Source: Lysinibacillus fusiformis (GTDB lineage: Bacteria > Bacillota > Bacilli > Bacillales_A > Planococcaceae). Taken from it: a stretch of DNA of 64,000 nt. Position 1 is the first letter of the stretch; each line of letters opens with the position of its first letter. Shown here one piece after another: positions 53,189 through 61,383 of this stretch. The notes under the pieces were generated by a model. It saw only the letters and a program-made list of their open reading frames with translations, was not told the origin of the DNA and made no database searches. The position numbers were made by a program, and so were the translations under genes. Location: the NCBI RefSeq assembly GCF_002845985.1, contig NZ_PDFK01000007.1, forward strand, positions 62,001-126,000. Direction: 5' to 3'.

Positions 53189-53935
53189 GTGGATGTAATA
53201 AACGAGATATTAAATACATATGCACAGTTTTTTAACTGGCAGATGTGGGGACAAGTTTTAACAGATCCAGTATCATGGGGCCTTATTTTTTCATTGATTA
53301 TTATGGAGGGGCTATTGTCTGCAGACAATGCGCTTGTTTTAGCAGTACTTGTTAAACATCTTCCACAGCATCAGCGGAAAAAAGCGCTAATGTATGGGAT
53401 GTTTGGGGCTTATTTTTTCCGATTTCTCTTCATCGGTATTGGCGTTTACCTCGTAAAATTCTCTATTGTTAAAGTGATCGGTGCAACTTATTTAATGTGG
53501 TTAGTCATATTACATTTTAAAAATAAAAGCACTGATGAAGGAGACGCACACGAGTTTAAGAAGACAGGTTGGATGGTTCGAGTCTTTGGTACTTTCTGGG
53601 CGACTGTTATCTCAGTTGAATTAATGGATATCGCCTTTTCAGTAGACTCTATATTAGCGGCATTTGCCATATCCGATCAAGTATGGGTTCTTTTATTAGG
53701 TGGAGTTTTAGGCATTATTATGATGCGTACCATCGCTGGTGTATTTCTTTCATTGATTGAACGAGTACCAGAACTTGAAACGACTGCCTATATTTTAATT
53801 GCCATTATTGCATTGAAAATGTTTGCTAGTATTTTTGGATTCCATCTTTCACATGAAGTATTCTTTATTATTTTAATTGCTGCATTCTTATTGACGTTTA
53901 TTGTTCACAAGATGAATAAGAAAACAGCAGTGTAA
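53189..53935 (+). CDS. terC: TerC-family integral membrane protein (YceF-like)
   Basis: 248 residues from GTG 53189, after ACGGGGG. About seven membrane segments; the two conserved acidic motifs are EGLLSADNALVLAVL in helix 2 and ELMDIAFSVDSILAAFA in helix 5, thought to bind metal. Such TerC/Alx proteins export or sense metal ions (manganese for several members) and support metalation of secreted enzymes. In the Ter system TerC works with TerD proteins at the membrane. Confidence 0.9.
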   Translation: MDVINEILNTYAQFFNWQMWGQVLTDPVSWGLIFSLIIMEGLLSADNALVLAVLVKHLPQHQRKKALMYGMFGAYFFRFLFIGIGVYLVKFSIVKVIGATYLMWLVILHFKNKSTDEGDAHEFKKTGWMVRVFGTFWATVISVELMDIAFSVDSILAAFAISDQVWVLLLGGVLGIIMMRTIAGVFLSLIERVPELETTAYILIAIIALKMFASIFGFHLSHEVFFIILIAAFLLTFIVHKMNKKTAV

Positions 53936-53939
53936 ACAA

Positions 53940-53986
53940 GGCACTGTATTGGTCTGTATAGAACAGGCTGATACAGTGCTTTTTTC
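53940..53986 (+). terminator. Terminator between terC and the enzyme genes
   Basis: GCACTGTAT/ATACAGTGC with a 21-base loop and six T. It splits the locus into TerD/TerC genes and the enzyme cassette, which may be reached by read-through or have its own promoter. Confidence 0.7.
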
Positions 53987-54018
53987 ACAAAAGGCATAGT
54001 TATCGGGGAGAGGATTAG

Positions 54019-55212
54019 ATGCAACACTTTGCAACAGAAGCAGAGACGATTTTTTTTAAGAAGCCACAGCCTTTTACTAAGTGGGAAACGCCAGATATTT
54101 TATCATATGCTCTAGGTGCGACTCTGTATATGCCAGCTTCTATGCCTGCGATTGTGAGTTTGATTCAATCACAAAAATATCAAGAACTCACATCACTCGT
54201 CATTGATCTGGAGGATGCAGTAGGCGATATAGAATTACGAGATTGTGAAGCGAAGCTGATGGAGGATATTAGTGAGCTATATGCACTCTATCAACAAAAA
54301 AAATTATTACTTCAGGATCTACCATTACTTTTTATTCGTGTACGTCATGTTGAGCAATTTCAAAGGTTAACAACTATTTTAGGGAAAAAGCAAGAAATAC
54401 TAGCGGGCTATGTATTTCCAAAGTTTACAGCAGCACAGGGCGCCCGTTATTTTGAGCTTCTTGAACAAACAATTTTAGAAAATGACTTAATTCTATATGG
54501 TATGCCGATTTTAGAGAGCCGTGAGGTGCTATATAAGGAATCTCGCATGGAAGCATTATTAGACATTAAGGCAGTGCTACATCAATACAGAGCTCGTGTA
54601 TTAAATGTACGTATTGGTGCCACTGATTTCTGTGGCATTTATGGAATTCGTCGTCGTATGGACTCGACCATTTATGATATCAGTGTGATCCGTGATTGTA
54701 TTGCAGATATTGTCAACGTCCTTGGTCGTGAGGAAGATGGGTTTGTTATCTCGGGGCCTGTGTGGGAGTATTTTAGTAATCAGCGTGTATTAAAGCCTGC
54801 ATTAAGAGAAACACCATTTAGTGAAAAGGGAGCTCTTGATACGAGGAAAGCATTATTAGACGATTGTTTAGATGGATTAATGAAAGAAGTGTTAATGGAT
54901 AAACAAAATGGTATTGTGGGAAAAACAATTATTCATCCTAGTCATATCCGTGTTGTTCATGCCCTCTATGCCATTTCCTATGAAGAATATTTAGATGCGC
55001 TAAGTATTGTAGAGAATAATGATGGTCGCAAAGGTGTGATGAAAAGTCACTATGCGAACAAGATGAATGAAATCAAACCACATATGAGATGGGCACAGCG
55101 AATATTAAAACAGGCACAAGTCTATGGTGTCTATCATGAATCTGTCGATTTTGCCTCACTCTTATTAAATTCAGAAATAGGTGGTAGTGTTTATGCAACA
55201 ACAAATGAGTAA
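54019..55212 (+). CDS. HpcH/HpaI aldolase/citrate-lyase-like enzyme of the Ter cassette
   Basis: 397 residues after GGGGAGAGG. The TIM-barrel lyase motifs are visible: SLVIDLEDAVGD (Asp/Glu for Mg and CoA-type substrates), YVFPKFTAAQGA, YGMPILESREVL, RIGATDFCGIYG and GKTIIHPSHI. Related enzymes cleave or form carbon-carbon bonds with pyruvate- or acyl-CoA-like substrates. Within Ter loci this aldolase-like gene usually travels with two phosphoribosyltransferase-like genes and a HAD phosphatase and is predicted to act on a sugar-phosphate or nucleoside-like product. It overlaps the next gene by 20 bases. Confidence 0.85.
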   Translation: MQHFATEAETIFFKKPQPFTKWETPDILSYALGATLYMPASMPAIVSLIQSQKYQELTSLVIDLEDAVGDIELRDCEAKLMEDISELYALYQQKKLLLQDLPLLFIRVRHVEQFQRLTTILGKKQEILAGYVFPKFTAAQGARYFELLEQTILENDLILYGMPILESREVLYKESRMEALLDIKAVLHQYRARVLNVRIGATDFCGIYGIRRRMDSTIYDISVIRDCIADIVNVLGREEDGFVISGPVWEYFSNQRVLKPALRETPFSEKGALDTRKALLDDCLDGLMKEVLMDKQNGIVGKTIIHPSHIRVVHALYAISYEEYLDALSIVENNDGRKGVMKSHYANKMNEIKPHMRWAQRILKQAQVYGVYHESVDFASLLLNSEIGGSVYATTNE

Positions 55213-56554
55213 ATTAAGCATTTTACCGGATTATTCAATCGATATTGAAATTACCCACAATCCGCATAATTTTGCGCTAACCGACTTGTTTAAAATGGCA
55301 GCTCGTATTAATAAGAAAAGGCAATTTTTGTTTGTAAGCACCGTACTTGGTAAACATTTAGCTGTGCGCCCGCAAGTGCCCTTACTGACAGGGACTCTGC
55401 TAGCCATGATGTATCATAAGCATCTTACTGGACAAAAAGTAGCAGCTTCATCAGCAGTCGTTAAAGCTTTAAAAGAGGGTGCGGGTTTGTCAGAAGTACA
55501 AAATTCTACAGAGGGTAGCCTCGAGTTAGCACAAGAAACATTGTTCGTTGGATTTGCCGAGACAGCTACTGCACTAGGACATGCGGTATTTAACGCATAC
55601 GATTCGAATGCAATGTATATTCACACAACACGTGAAGTGCTTCCCGATTTTGAACCATTTGTTACATTTGAGGAAGAACACTCCCATGCGACAAGCCATA
55701 GAATTTATACTGAGGAGCCAGAAGTGTTACTACAAGCTAAACGCATTGTGTTAATTGATGATGAGATTACTACTGGTAATACGGTTATTAATATCATTCA
55801 AACATTAAGACGGAAATTTCCGTTAGTTAAGCAGTATGCTGTGCTCTCTATTTTAGATTGGCGTTCTGAACAGCAACAAAAGATTTTTCAGCAATTAGAA
55901 GAGCAATGGGGTATTTCCATTGTGTTCATCTCAATCATGTGTGGACACTTTAACTGTTCGGGTATACCAAGCTTAACGAGCACACAGCCTAATATACTAA
56001 CACAACCTACAAATAATCTAACACTATGGCCAATTCAAGAATCTATTGATCGTAAGTTTTATCGATCTATTGCTGAGAATAAATTCGTAAATAGTCAACC
56101 CTATCTAGTAGCAACAGGGAGATTTATGCTCACGTCAAAACAGCATTTTCAACAAAAGAAAATGTTACAGACCATCGCCAAGCAATTACAAAAGCTTCGT
56201 ACACATGGTCCGGCATTAGTTATTGGAACAGGTGAGTTTATGTATGTCCCTATGCAAATTGCCTCTTATTTAGGAAACGACGTTTATTTTCAATCAACTA
56301 CTCGTAGTCCAATCTATTGTACGGATGATTTAGGATACACGATTACTGAAAAAATAGCCTTTGAAAGTCCAGAGAATAATGGCGTTGATAATTATTTATA
56401 TAATATACAAAGCCAGTCCTACACGGAACTTTTCTTTATGGTGGAACGTATAGCAAGTAAAGAGGTTGTTGCTCGTGTGGTAAATGAGTTACAAATATTA
56501 AGTAACGCCAAGGTCTACGTGATTTGTATGCATGAATGGGAGGTAGAACAATGA
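55193..56554 (+). CDS. Phosphoribosyltransferase with TRSP domain, Ter cassette
   Basis: 453 residues from ATG 55193, eight bases after ATAGGTGG; earlier GTG codons at 55181 and 55187 fall in that site. The PRPP-binding loop is IVLIDDEITTGNTVIN (~residues 186-201); upstream FAETATALGHAVF and SHRIYTEEPE are typical of this branch. The C-terminal third (IGTGEFMYVPMQIASYLG, FQSTTRSPIY) is the TRSP domain found only in Ter-type proteins. It should transfer phosphoribose to, or release it from, an unknown base. It overlaps both neighbours, so the cassette is tightly coupled. Confidence 0.85.
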   Translation: MQQQMSKLSILPDYSIDIEITHNPHNFALTDLFKMAARINKKRQFLFVSTVLGKHLAVRPQVPLLTGTLLAMMYHKHLTGQKVAASSAVVKALKEGAGLSEVQNSTEGSLELAQETLFVGFAETATALGHAVFNAYDSNAMYIHTTREVLPDFEPFVTFEEEHSHATSHRIYTEEPEVLLQAKRIVLIDDEITTGNTVINIIQTLRRKFPLVKQYAVLSILDWRSEQQQKIFQQLEEQWGISIVFISIMCGHFNCSGIPSLTSTQPNILTQPTNNLTLWPIQESIDRKFYRSIAENKFVNSQPYLVATGRFMLTSKQHFQQKKMLQTIAKQLQKLRTHGPALVIGTGEFMYVPMQIASYLGNDVYFQSTTRSPIYCTDDLGYTITEKIAFESPENNGVDNYLYNIQSQSYTELFFMVERIASKEVVARVVNELQILSNAKVYVICMHEWEVEQ

Positions 56555-57651
56555 TTTCAACTTTGCAGCCAGACAAAATGGGGAGCTATGCACCAGAGGA
56601 TGTTCTATTTTTATTGCGTGATATTGGGCAAGTTTATCTTGAACTGGATAATGAAAAACGTGAACAGCTTATTCAATCAGGCACACATTATTCTGAAATG
56701 CTACCAATGGAAAGGCAACCATCTAACACCTATATGAATCTTTTTTATAAAACGTTAGATGCGCATGCAGAGAGAATAGCCATCGCTGTTGGAGTGGTGG
56801 CAGAGCAAATCATTGAAAATAGAGGGTTAGAAAACTTAGTGCTTGTTAGTTTAGCAAGGGCAGGTACACCCATTGGCATTTTAATCAAACGGTATATAGC
56901 CATGCGATATAGGGTGAATATTCCACATTACTCTATTTCTATACTACGTGGTCGAGGGTTTGATGAGGTAGCGATCCGTTACATTTTGACACAGCATCCC
57001 CTAGGAAATCTTCAATTTATTGATGGTTGGACAGGAAAAGGGGCAATTACCAATGAATTAATCCAATCCTGTCAAAAATTTAATGCGCAACAGCCCGGAC
57101 AATTAAATGCCAATTTAGCTGTATTGGCTGATCCTGGGCATTGTGCTACCATCTATGGAACTCGTCAAGACTTTTTAATCCCGTCTGCTTGTTTAAATTC
57201 GACTGTATCTGGATTGGTGAGTAGAACGGTGTTAAATTTACAGTTCATGGATGCAAATGACTTTCATGGTGCTAAATACTACAAAGAGTTAGAAGATATG
57301 GATGTCTCTAACCTGTACATAGAACGTATCGTCACATGTTTTGAACATGTACAGAGTACGATATTGCAACAATTTCAAGAGCAGGTTATCGCTCCTATTA
57401 CTTGGGAGGGCATGAAGTCTGTGCAAAAGATTCAACGCGATTTTGGCATTGAGAATATTCATTTTATCAAACCAGGTGTAGGTGAGACGACTAGAGTGTT
57501 GCTTCGACGGTTACCATGGAAAATTTTAATTAATCCACAGTACTTGCATGAATTGGAACATATTTTATTATTAGCCAAAGAAAAAAATGTACAGGTAGAA
57601 GAATATTCGAATATGTCCTATGCATGTTGTGGCTTAATCAAAGCATTATAG
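56551..57651 (+). CDS. StiP-type protein with C-terminal PELOTA domain, Ter cassette
   Basis: 366 residues; ATG 56551 overlaps the previous stop (ATGA) and follows GGGAGGTA. The N-terminal two thirds show the StiP pattern: LVLVSLARAGTPIGILIKRY, HYSISILRGRGFDEVAI, FIDGWTGKGAITNEL and ADPGHCATIYGTRQDFLIPSA, annotated in databases as a cysteine protease related in fold to phosphoribosyltransferases. The last ~70 residues (IHFIKPGVGETTRVLLRRLP, then YACCGLIKAL) are a PELOTA-type RNA-binding domain. The DGWTGKG loop resembles a PRPP loop, so a second transferase or nucleotide-binding role is as likely as proteolysis. Confidence 0.8.
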   Translation: MISTLQPDKMGSYAPEDVLFLLRDIGQVYLELDNEKREQLIQSGTHYSEMLPMERQPSNTYMNLFYKTLDAHAERIAIAVGVVAEQIIENRGLENLVLVSLARAGTPIGILIKRYIAMRYRVNIPHYSISILRGRGFDEVAIRYILTQHPLGNLQFIDGWTGKGAITNELIQSCQKFNAQQPGQLNANLAVLADPGHCATIYGTRQDFLIPSACLNSTVSGLVSRTVLNLQFMDANDFHGAKYYKELEDMDVSNLYIERIVTCFEHVQSTILQQFQEQVIAPITWEGMKSVQKIQRDFGIENIHFIKPGVGETTRVLLRRLPWKILINPQYLHELEHILLLAKEKNVQVEEYSNMSYACCGLIKAL

Positions 57652-57662
57652 AGGAGATTATG

Positions 57663-58475
57663 ATGATACTATTTACATCGGATTTAGATAGAACGCTTAT
57701 TTATTCTCAACGTATGATGGAGAGTTTTCCACCAGTTACAGAGACAGTGGTCGTTGAACACAAGGCGGAGAAAGCAATGAGCATGATGACGCAGGCAACA
57801 GCATCTCTATTGCAACAGATACACCAACAAACAATATTTGTACCTGTTACGACTAGGGCATTACATCAATATAAAAGAATTCATTTTATTAGTGATATGT
57901 GTCCTGCTTTTGCAATTACAAGCAATGGGGGTACAATATTAGAAAAGGGCCAGCCCTCTGAAAAATGGACGAAAACACTATGTAGACGTATTGAAGATTC
58001 TTCAATCCCACGAGAGGATCTGTTAAAGCATTTTCAATCAATTAAATCCGATACATGGCTACAACGTTCTTTGTATATAGATGATCTGTTTTATGTACAC
58101 CATGTGGATCTTGAAACTTTACCACACGTGGAATTACAAGCTATGATTCAAGAGTTTGATACGTATGGCTGGTATGTTCTTTTACAAGGTAAAAAATTGT
58201 ATTTTATGCCCAAGGTACTGACGAAGGAAGCGGCTATCGAATATATGAAAGAGTTCTGTACATACGATGTGCATATAGCGGCAGGGGATTCTATTATGGA
58301 TTATGGAATGCTGGCAATGGCTGATTTAGCTTTTACACCGAATCATGGAGATTTAAAGGATAAACAGCCAAAAGTTTTACAAAATACAACTTACTCGGCT
58401 TATAATGGTGAAGCATTTACCAAAGATTTGCTAGATACGGTTTTACAGATGACTTCACAACAGACAATAGTATAA
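57663..58475 (+). CDS. HAD-family phosphatase, Ter cassette
   Basis: 270 residues from ATG 57663, six bases after GAGGAG; the ATG three bases earlier is possible. HAD motifs: SDLDRTLIYS (Asp7 nucleophile, Asp9 acid), PVTTRAL (motif II Thr) and HIAAGDSIMDYGMLAMAD (motif IV). A Cof-type cap sits between motifs II and III. Likely a sugar-phosphate or nucleotide phosphatase that finishes the product of the preceding enzymes. Confidence 0.85.
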   Translation: MILFTSDLDRTLIYSQRMMESFPPVTETVVVEHKAEKAMSMMTQATASLLQQIHQQTIFVPVTTRALHQYKRIHFISDMCPAFAITSNGGTILEKGQPSEKWTKTLCRRIEDSSIPREDLLKHFQSIKSDTWLQRSLYIDDLFYVHHVDLETLPHVELQAMIQEFDTYGWYVLLQGKKLYFMPKVLTKEAAIEYMKEFCTYDVHIAAGDSIMDYGMLAMADLAFTPNHGDLKDKQPKVLQNTTYSAYNGEAFTKDLLDTVLQMTSQQTIV

Positions 58476-58567
58476 GCTTTCAATTATTTTTGTCATAAGG
58501 TAGAGTCGTCCTATGACAAATGAATGCTTCAGCATATGCTGAGGATGATTTTAGGAGGTGCGTTTGT

Positions 58568-60199
58568 ATGCAAACAATCACAATTAAATCAGTGTTGGAG
58601 CGTCATCCTGATGATTGGCTACAGGCGTTTCAAGATTCACCAAAGGATCGTGCATTTTATGAGGAAACAGCACAACAAGTTAGTTTTAGTAGGATTGCTG
58701 TTCGTGTATTAGGTGTACCAATCGAAGAAGATGATTATTTCAATTCGTTATTTACATTGTCACAAAACGCTAATATCCATATTTTAAGTGAAGAATTAAA
58801 TAAGCATATTGAACAAAAGGATTTTCAAGCCATACAAACAATTTTATCGCAGCATCAACAAACGCCAAAAGGGCTATCTATTAATCGTCTAGTGGCGATG
58901 ATGTATGGTCATCAGTTAATACCAAAGCATGATGATGGTGTTATGAATCGCCATTTACAATTAGCGACCATTAAAGTAGTAGAACTATTTCAACAACAAC
59001 AATCGTTAGGTCTGCTAGCAAATGATTTTCGCCGATTTTTAATTGATATGGTGAAGTGGCTAAAAAACCATTGGATTATATGGACAAAATCCATGAAACC
59101 GACTGATGATTTTCCTAAAGTTGTTTGGTATGGGGAAGCCACTATAAGTCAGCGTTATTTCTTATTACTATTAATGGAGCTTGGCTGTGACGTCTTAATT
59201 TTCCATCCAGCTAAAATAGATGAATTGGCAGAGATTGACCCTACCGATACATTCTCTATCACGTACGCATATGCTAATCAAACAACTTTACAGCCATTTC
59301 CTGATAAGCTTCGTGATCGGCAGGCAACGGTAGGTTATCGCTCTAGTCAGCATTTTGAACAATTAATGCATGATCAACAATCAGGTGTCTATAAGCCTTG
59401 GCAGTTCAAAGATTTTATGCCACGTTCATTAACATTACGGATGACATATGATGATATTTTTATTTATGCAAAAGAGAAGGCTTTGGTTCGACCGCAGTTT
59501 GAAGTGATTGGAGATGAGGTAGTCATCCCAGTCATATTTGCAAAAATTAGTGGTGTTTCAAGCCAAAGAGAAGAATACTGGCAACAAATGCATCAATTAC
59601 TGGCAAGTTCGCAAACCGTTTTTGTACAGGAATTTCCTTATGCAGCAACAAGCAGAGCCAATTTTCATTTTCATTATAAGCATTGTTTAGTGAATGGGGA
59701 GCTGTCAGTAGAGCGTATTATGCAAAGTGATTGGTGGCAATATGGTGAGTTAACATTGGAGCTACAGCGTGCAATCGCCCACACGATAAAAACTTCCTGC
59801 GAGCAGCCCATGTTGAAACAACAGCCAAATGAGACTTTATATGATTTACAGTTATTTTTATTCAAACAAATGACGATGATTCCTCAGGATATCCTGCGAT
59901 TAATGCAAAGCTTTGATTATTCACAAGATGTACCCAAACTGGTATTATATCAAGCACCTCAGCAACCAGCTTTATCACGTGAGGACATGGCATTATTGGC
60001 ATTTTTAAATCGTTTTGGTATGGATATTATATTTTATAATCCGACAGGCCAACTTGACTTAGAAAAGCATTTGCAAGAGGATACATTCGATGTACATCGT
60101 TTAGAACATATGCTATTTGACTTGCCCTATGAAGAACCAAAACAGCAAAAAACTGCACCCGATAAAATCATTAAAAAACTCTTTAATCGTTTTTTCTAA
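58568..60199 (+). CDS. yceG: YceG-family protein of the Ter operon
   Basis: 543 residues from ATG 58568, after AGGAGGTG; the in-frame ATG at 58520 has no site. Recognised as YceG by length, operon position before TelA and segments such as IAVRVLGVPIEEDDYFNSLFT, WYGEATISQRYFLLLLMELG, VLIFHPAKID, DDIFIYAKEKALVRPQFEVI and LALLAFLNRFGMDIIFYNPTGQ-type ends. Two internal segments (LLLLMELGCDVLIFHP and LLAFLNRFGMDIIFYNP) look like an internal duplication. No catalytic motif is known; no membrane segment is seen. Confidence 0.8.
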   Translation: MQTITIKSVLERHPDDWLQAFQDSPKDRAFYEETAQQVSFSRIAVRVLGVPIEEDDYFNSLFTLSQNANIHILSEELNKHIEQKDFQAIQTILSQHQQTPKGLSINRLVAMMYGHQLIPKHDDGVMNRHLQLATIKVVELFQQQQSLGLLANDFRRFLIDMVKWLKNHWIIWTKSMKPTDDFPKVVWYGEATISQRYFLLLLMELGCDVLIFHPAKIDELAEIDPTDTFSITYAYANQTTLQPFPDKLRDRQATVGYRSSQHFEQLMHDQQSGVYKPWQFKDFMPRSLTLRMTYDDIFIYAKEKALVRPQFEVIGDEVVIPVIFAKISGVSSQREEYWQQMHQLLASSQTVFVQEFPYAATSRANFHFHYKHCLVNGELSVERIMQSDWWQYGELTLELQRAIAHTIKTSCEQPMLKQQPNETLYDLQLFLFKQMTMIPQDILRLMQSFDYSQDVPKLVLYQAPQQPALSREDMALLAFLNRFGMDIIFYNPTGQLDLEKHLQEDTFDVHRLEHMLFDLPYEEPKQQKTAPDKIIKKLFNRFF

Positions 60200-60221
60200 T
60201 GGCAGGAAGGAGGCGGCACGA

Positions 60222-61256
60222 ATGTCAAATATCTCGAAGACGTTGGAGCAGCTGACCTTAGAAACCGCTGACACCGTCAAAGAACAGTTGCGAGACCATG
60301 CAGAGGTACAGCAAATGGCCAATCGAATCAATATAAAAAATCAGTTAGAACTATTGGCGCTGGGGAAAGAGCCAGCGACAAAATTAGCTACATTTGCAGA
60401 TCAGATTTTAGCTATTATTACCCGCTCAACTTCCTTCGAATCAAATGAATTATTTAAGCAGCTTGAAGCCTTAATGCAGACATTCGATAAAAAAGATTTT
60501 ACTGAGCAAAAGGGCTTTTTTAAAAAGCTATTTGCACGTAAAACTAAAAATGATGAAGATTTATTTGCCAAATACAATGTACTGGGTAGAGATATTGAGA
60601 AAATTCATTATCATTTTGTGTTGATGGAAGAGGAATTAGCGAAGGATAATCGAATACTTGCACGATTATATAACGAGGACTTGATGTACTATCTTGAACT
60701 AGAAAAATATATCGTAGCTACTGATATAAAATTACATGAAGTACAAACAACATTGATTCCGATGTATGAAAAGCAGAGCGAGGCTGGTAATCAGGTGGCG
60801 AAAATGGAGCTGAATAGTTTGCAAGCAATTGCTGAAATGCTCCGACAAAAAATAGATGAATTAGAAAAATCACGTATGGTCGCCATTTTAACAGCTCCGC
60901 AAATCGAAATGCTACGTCATGGCAATAGTGAACTGATGGAACAAATTAATGGCGCTTTTGTTAAGACCATCCCTGTTTTTAAAATGGGATTAATGAATGC
61001 AGTGAATGATAGGCGACAACAATTACAAAATCAATCTGCATCAGCCTTTGAAAATCGTCTGAAGCAATTCGGAGGAGCTAGCGATGAAGCGGTGCAATTA
61101 AGCACTGCTATGGCTCAGCAATCAGGCCCAACACAGAGCCTTGAAGAAATGTGGGACATTATTGTTTCAGGTATTGAAAATTATCAGCATTTACGTGATG
61201 AGCAAACGGTAAAACGTCAGCAAGCAGAGCAACAGCTGCTAACATTGCGAAACTAA
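60222..61256 (+). CDS. telA: TelA-family toxic-anion resistance protein (YceH-like)
   Basis: 344 residues from ATG 60222, after AAGGAGG. It is all alpha-helical, with GFFKKLFARKTKNDEDLFAKY, VATDIKLHEVQTTLIPMYEKQ, LRQKIDELEKSRMVAILTAPQIEMLR and TMWDII-like EEMWDIIVSGIENY near the end, matching TelA/KlaA. TelA proteins are linked to tellurite and cell-envelope antimicrobial resistance; the mechanism is unknown. It is the last gene of the Ter locus. Confidence 0.9.
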   Translation: MSNISKTLEQLTLETADTVKEQLRDHAEVQQMANRINIKNQLELLALGKEPATKLATFADQILAIITRSTSFESNELFKQLEALMQTFDKKDFTEQKGFFKKLFARKTKNDEDLFAKYNVLGRDIEKIHYHFVLMEEELAKDNRILARLYNEDLMYYLELEKYIVATDIKLHEVQTTLIPMYEKQSEAGNQVAKMELNSLQAIAEMLRQKIDELEKSRMVAILTAPQIEMLRHGNSELMEQINGAFVKTIPVFKMGLMNAVNDRRQQLQNQSASAFENRLKQFGGASDEAVQLSTAMAQQSGPTQSLEEMWDIIVSGIENYQHLRDEQTVKRQQAEQQLLTLRN

Positions 61257-61265
61257 CACCCTTCC

Positions 61266-61298
61266 TCTAAAGTAGGTCACTACTTGGAGGATTTTTTT
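61266..61298 (+). terminator. Rho-independent terminator
   Basis: CCTCTAAAGTAG/CTACTTGGAGG (one mismatch) with seven T closes the Ter locus. Confidence 0.8.
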
Positions 61299-61308
61299 GT
61301 ATAGTAAA

Positions 61309-61372
61309 AGCGACAGATTAATCTTGATTTAGCGGGTGTTCAAACTCCCTTGATTTAAGATCATCTGTCGCT
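61309..61372. terminator. Long hairpin ending the ygaE transcript
   Basis: AGCGACAGAT...ATCTGTCGCT with further inner pairing (ATCTT/AAGAT), just after the ygaE stop on the minus strand. Confidence 0.55.
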
Positions 61373-61383
61373 TAAAACGCTAG

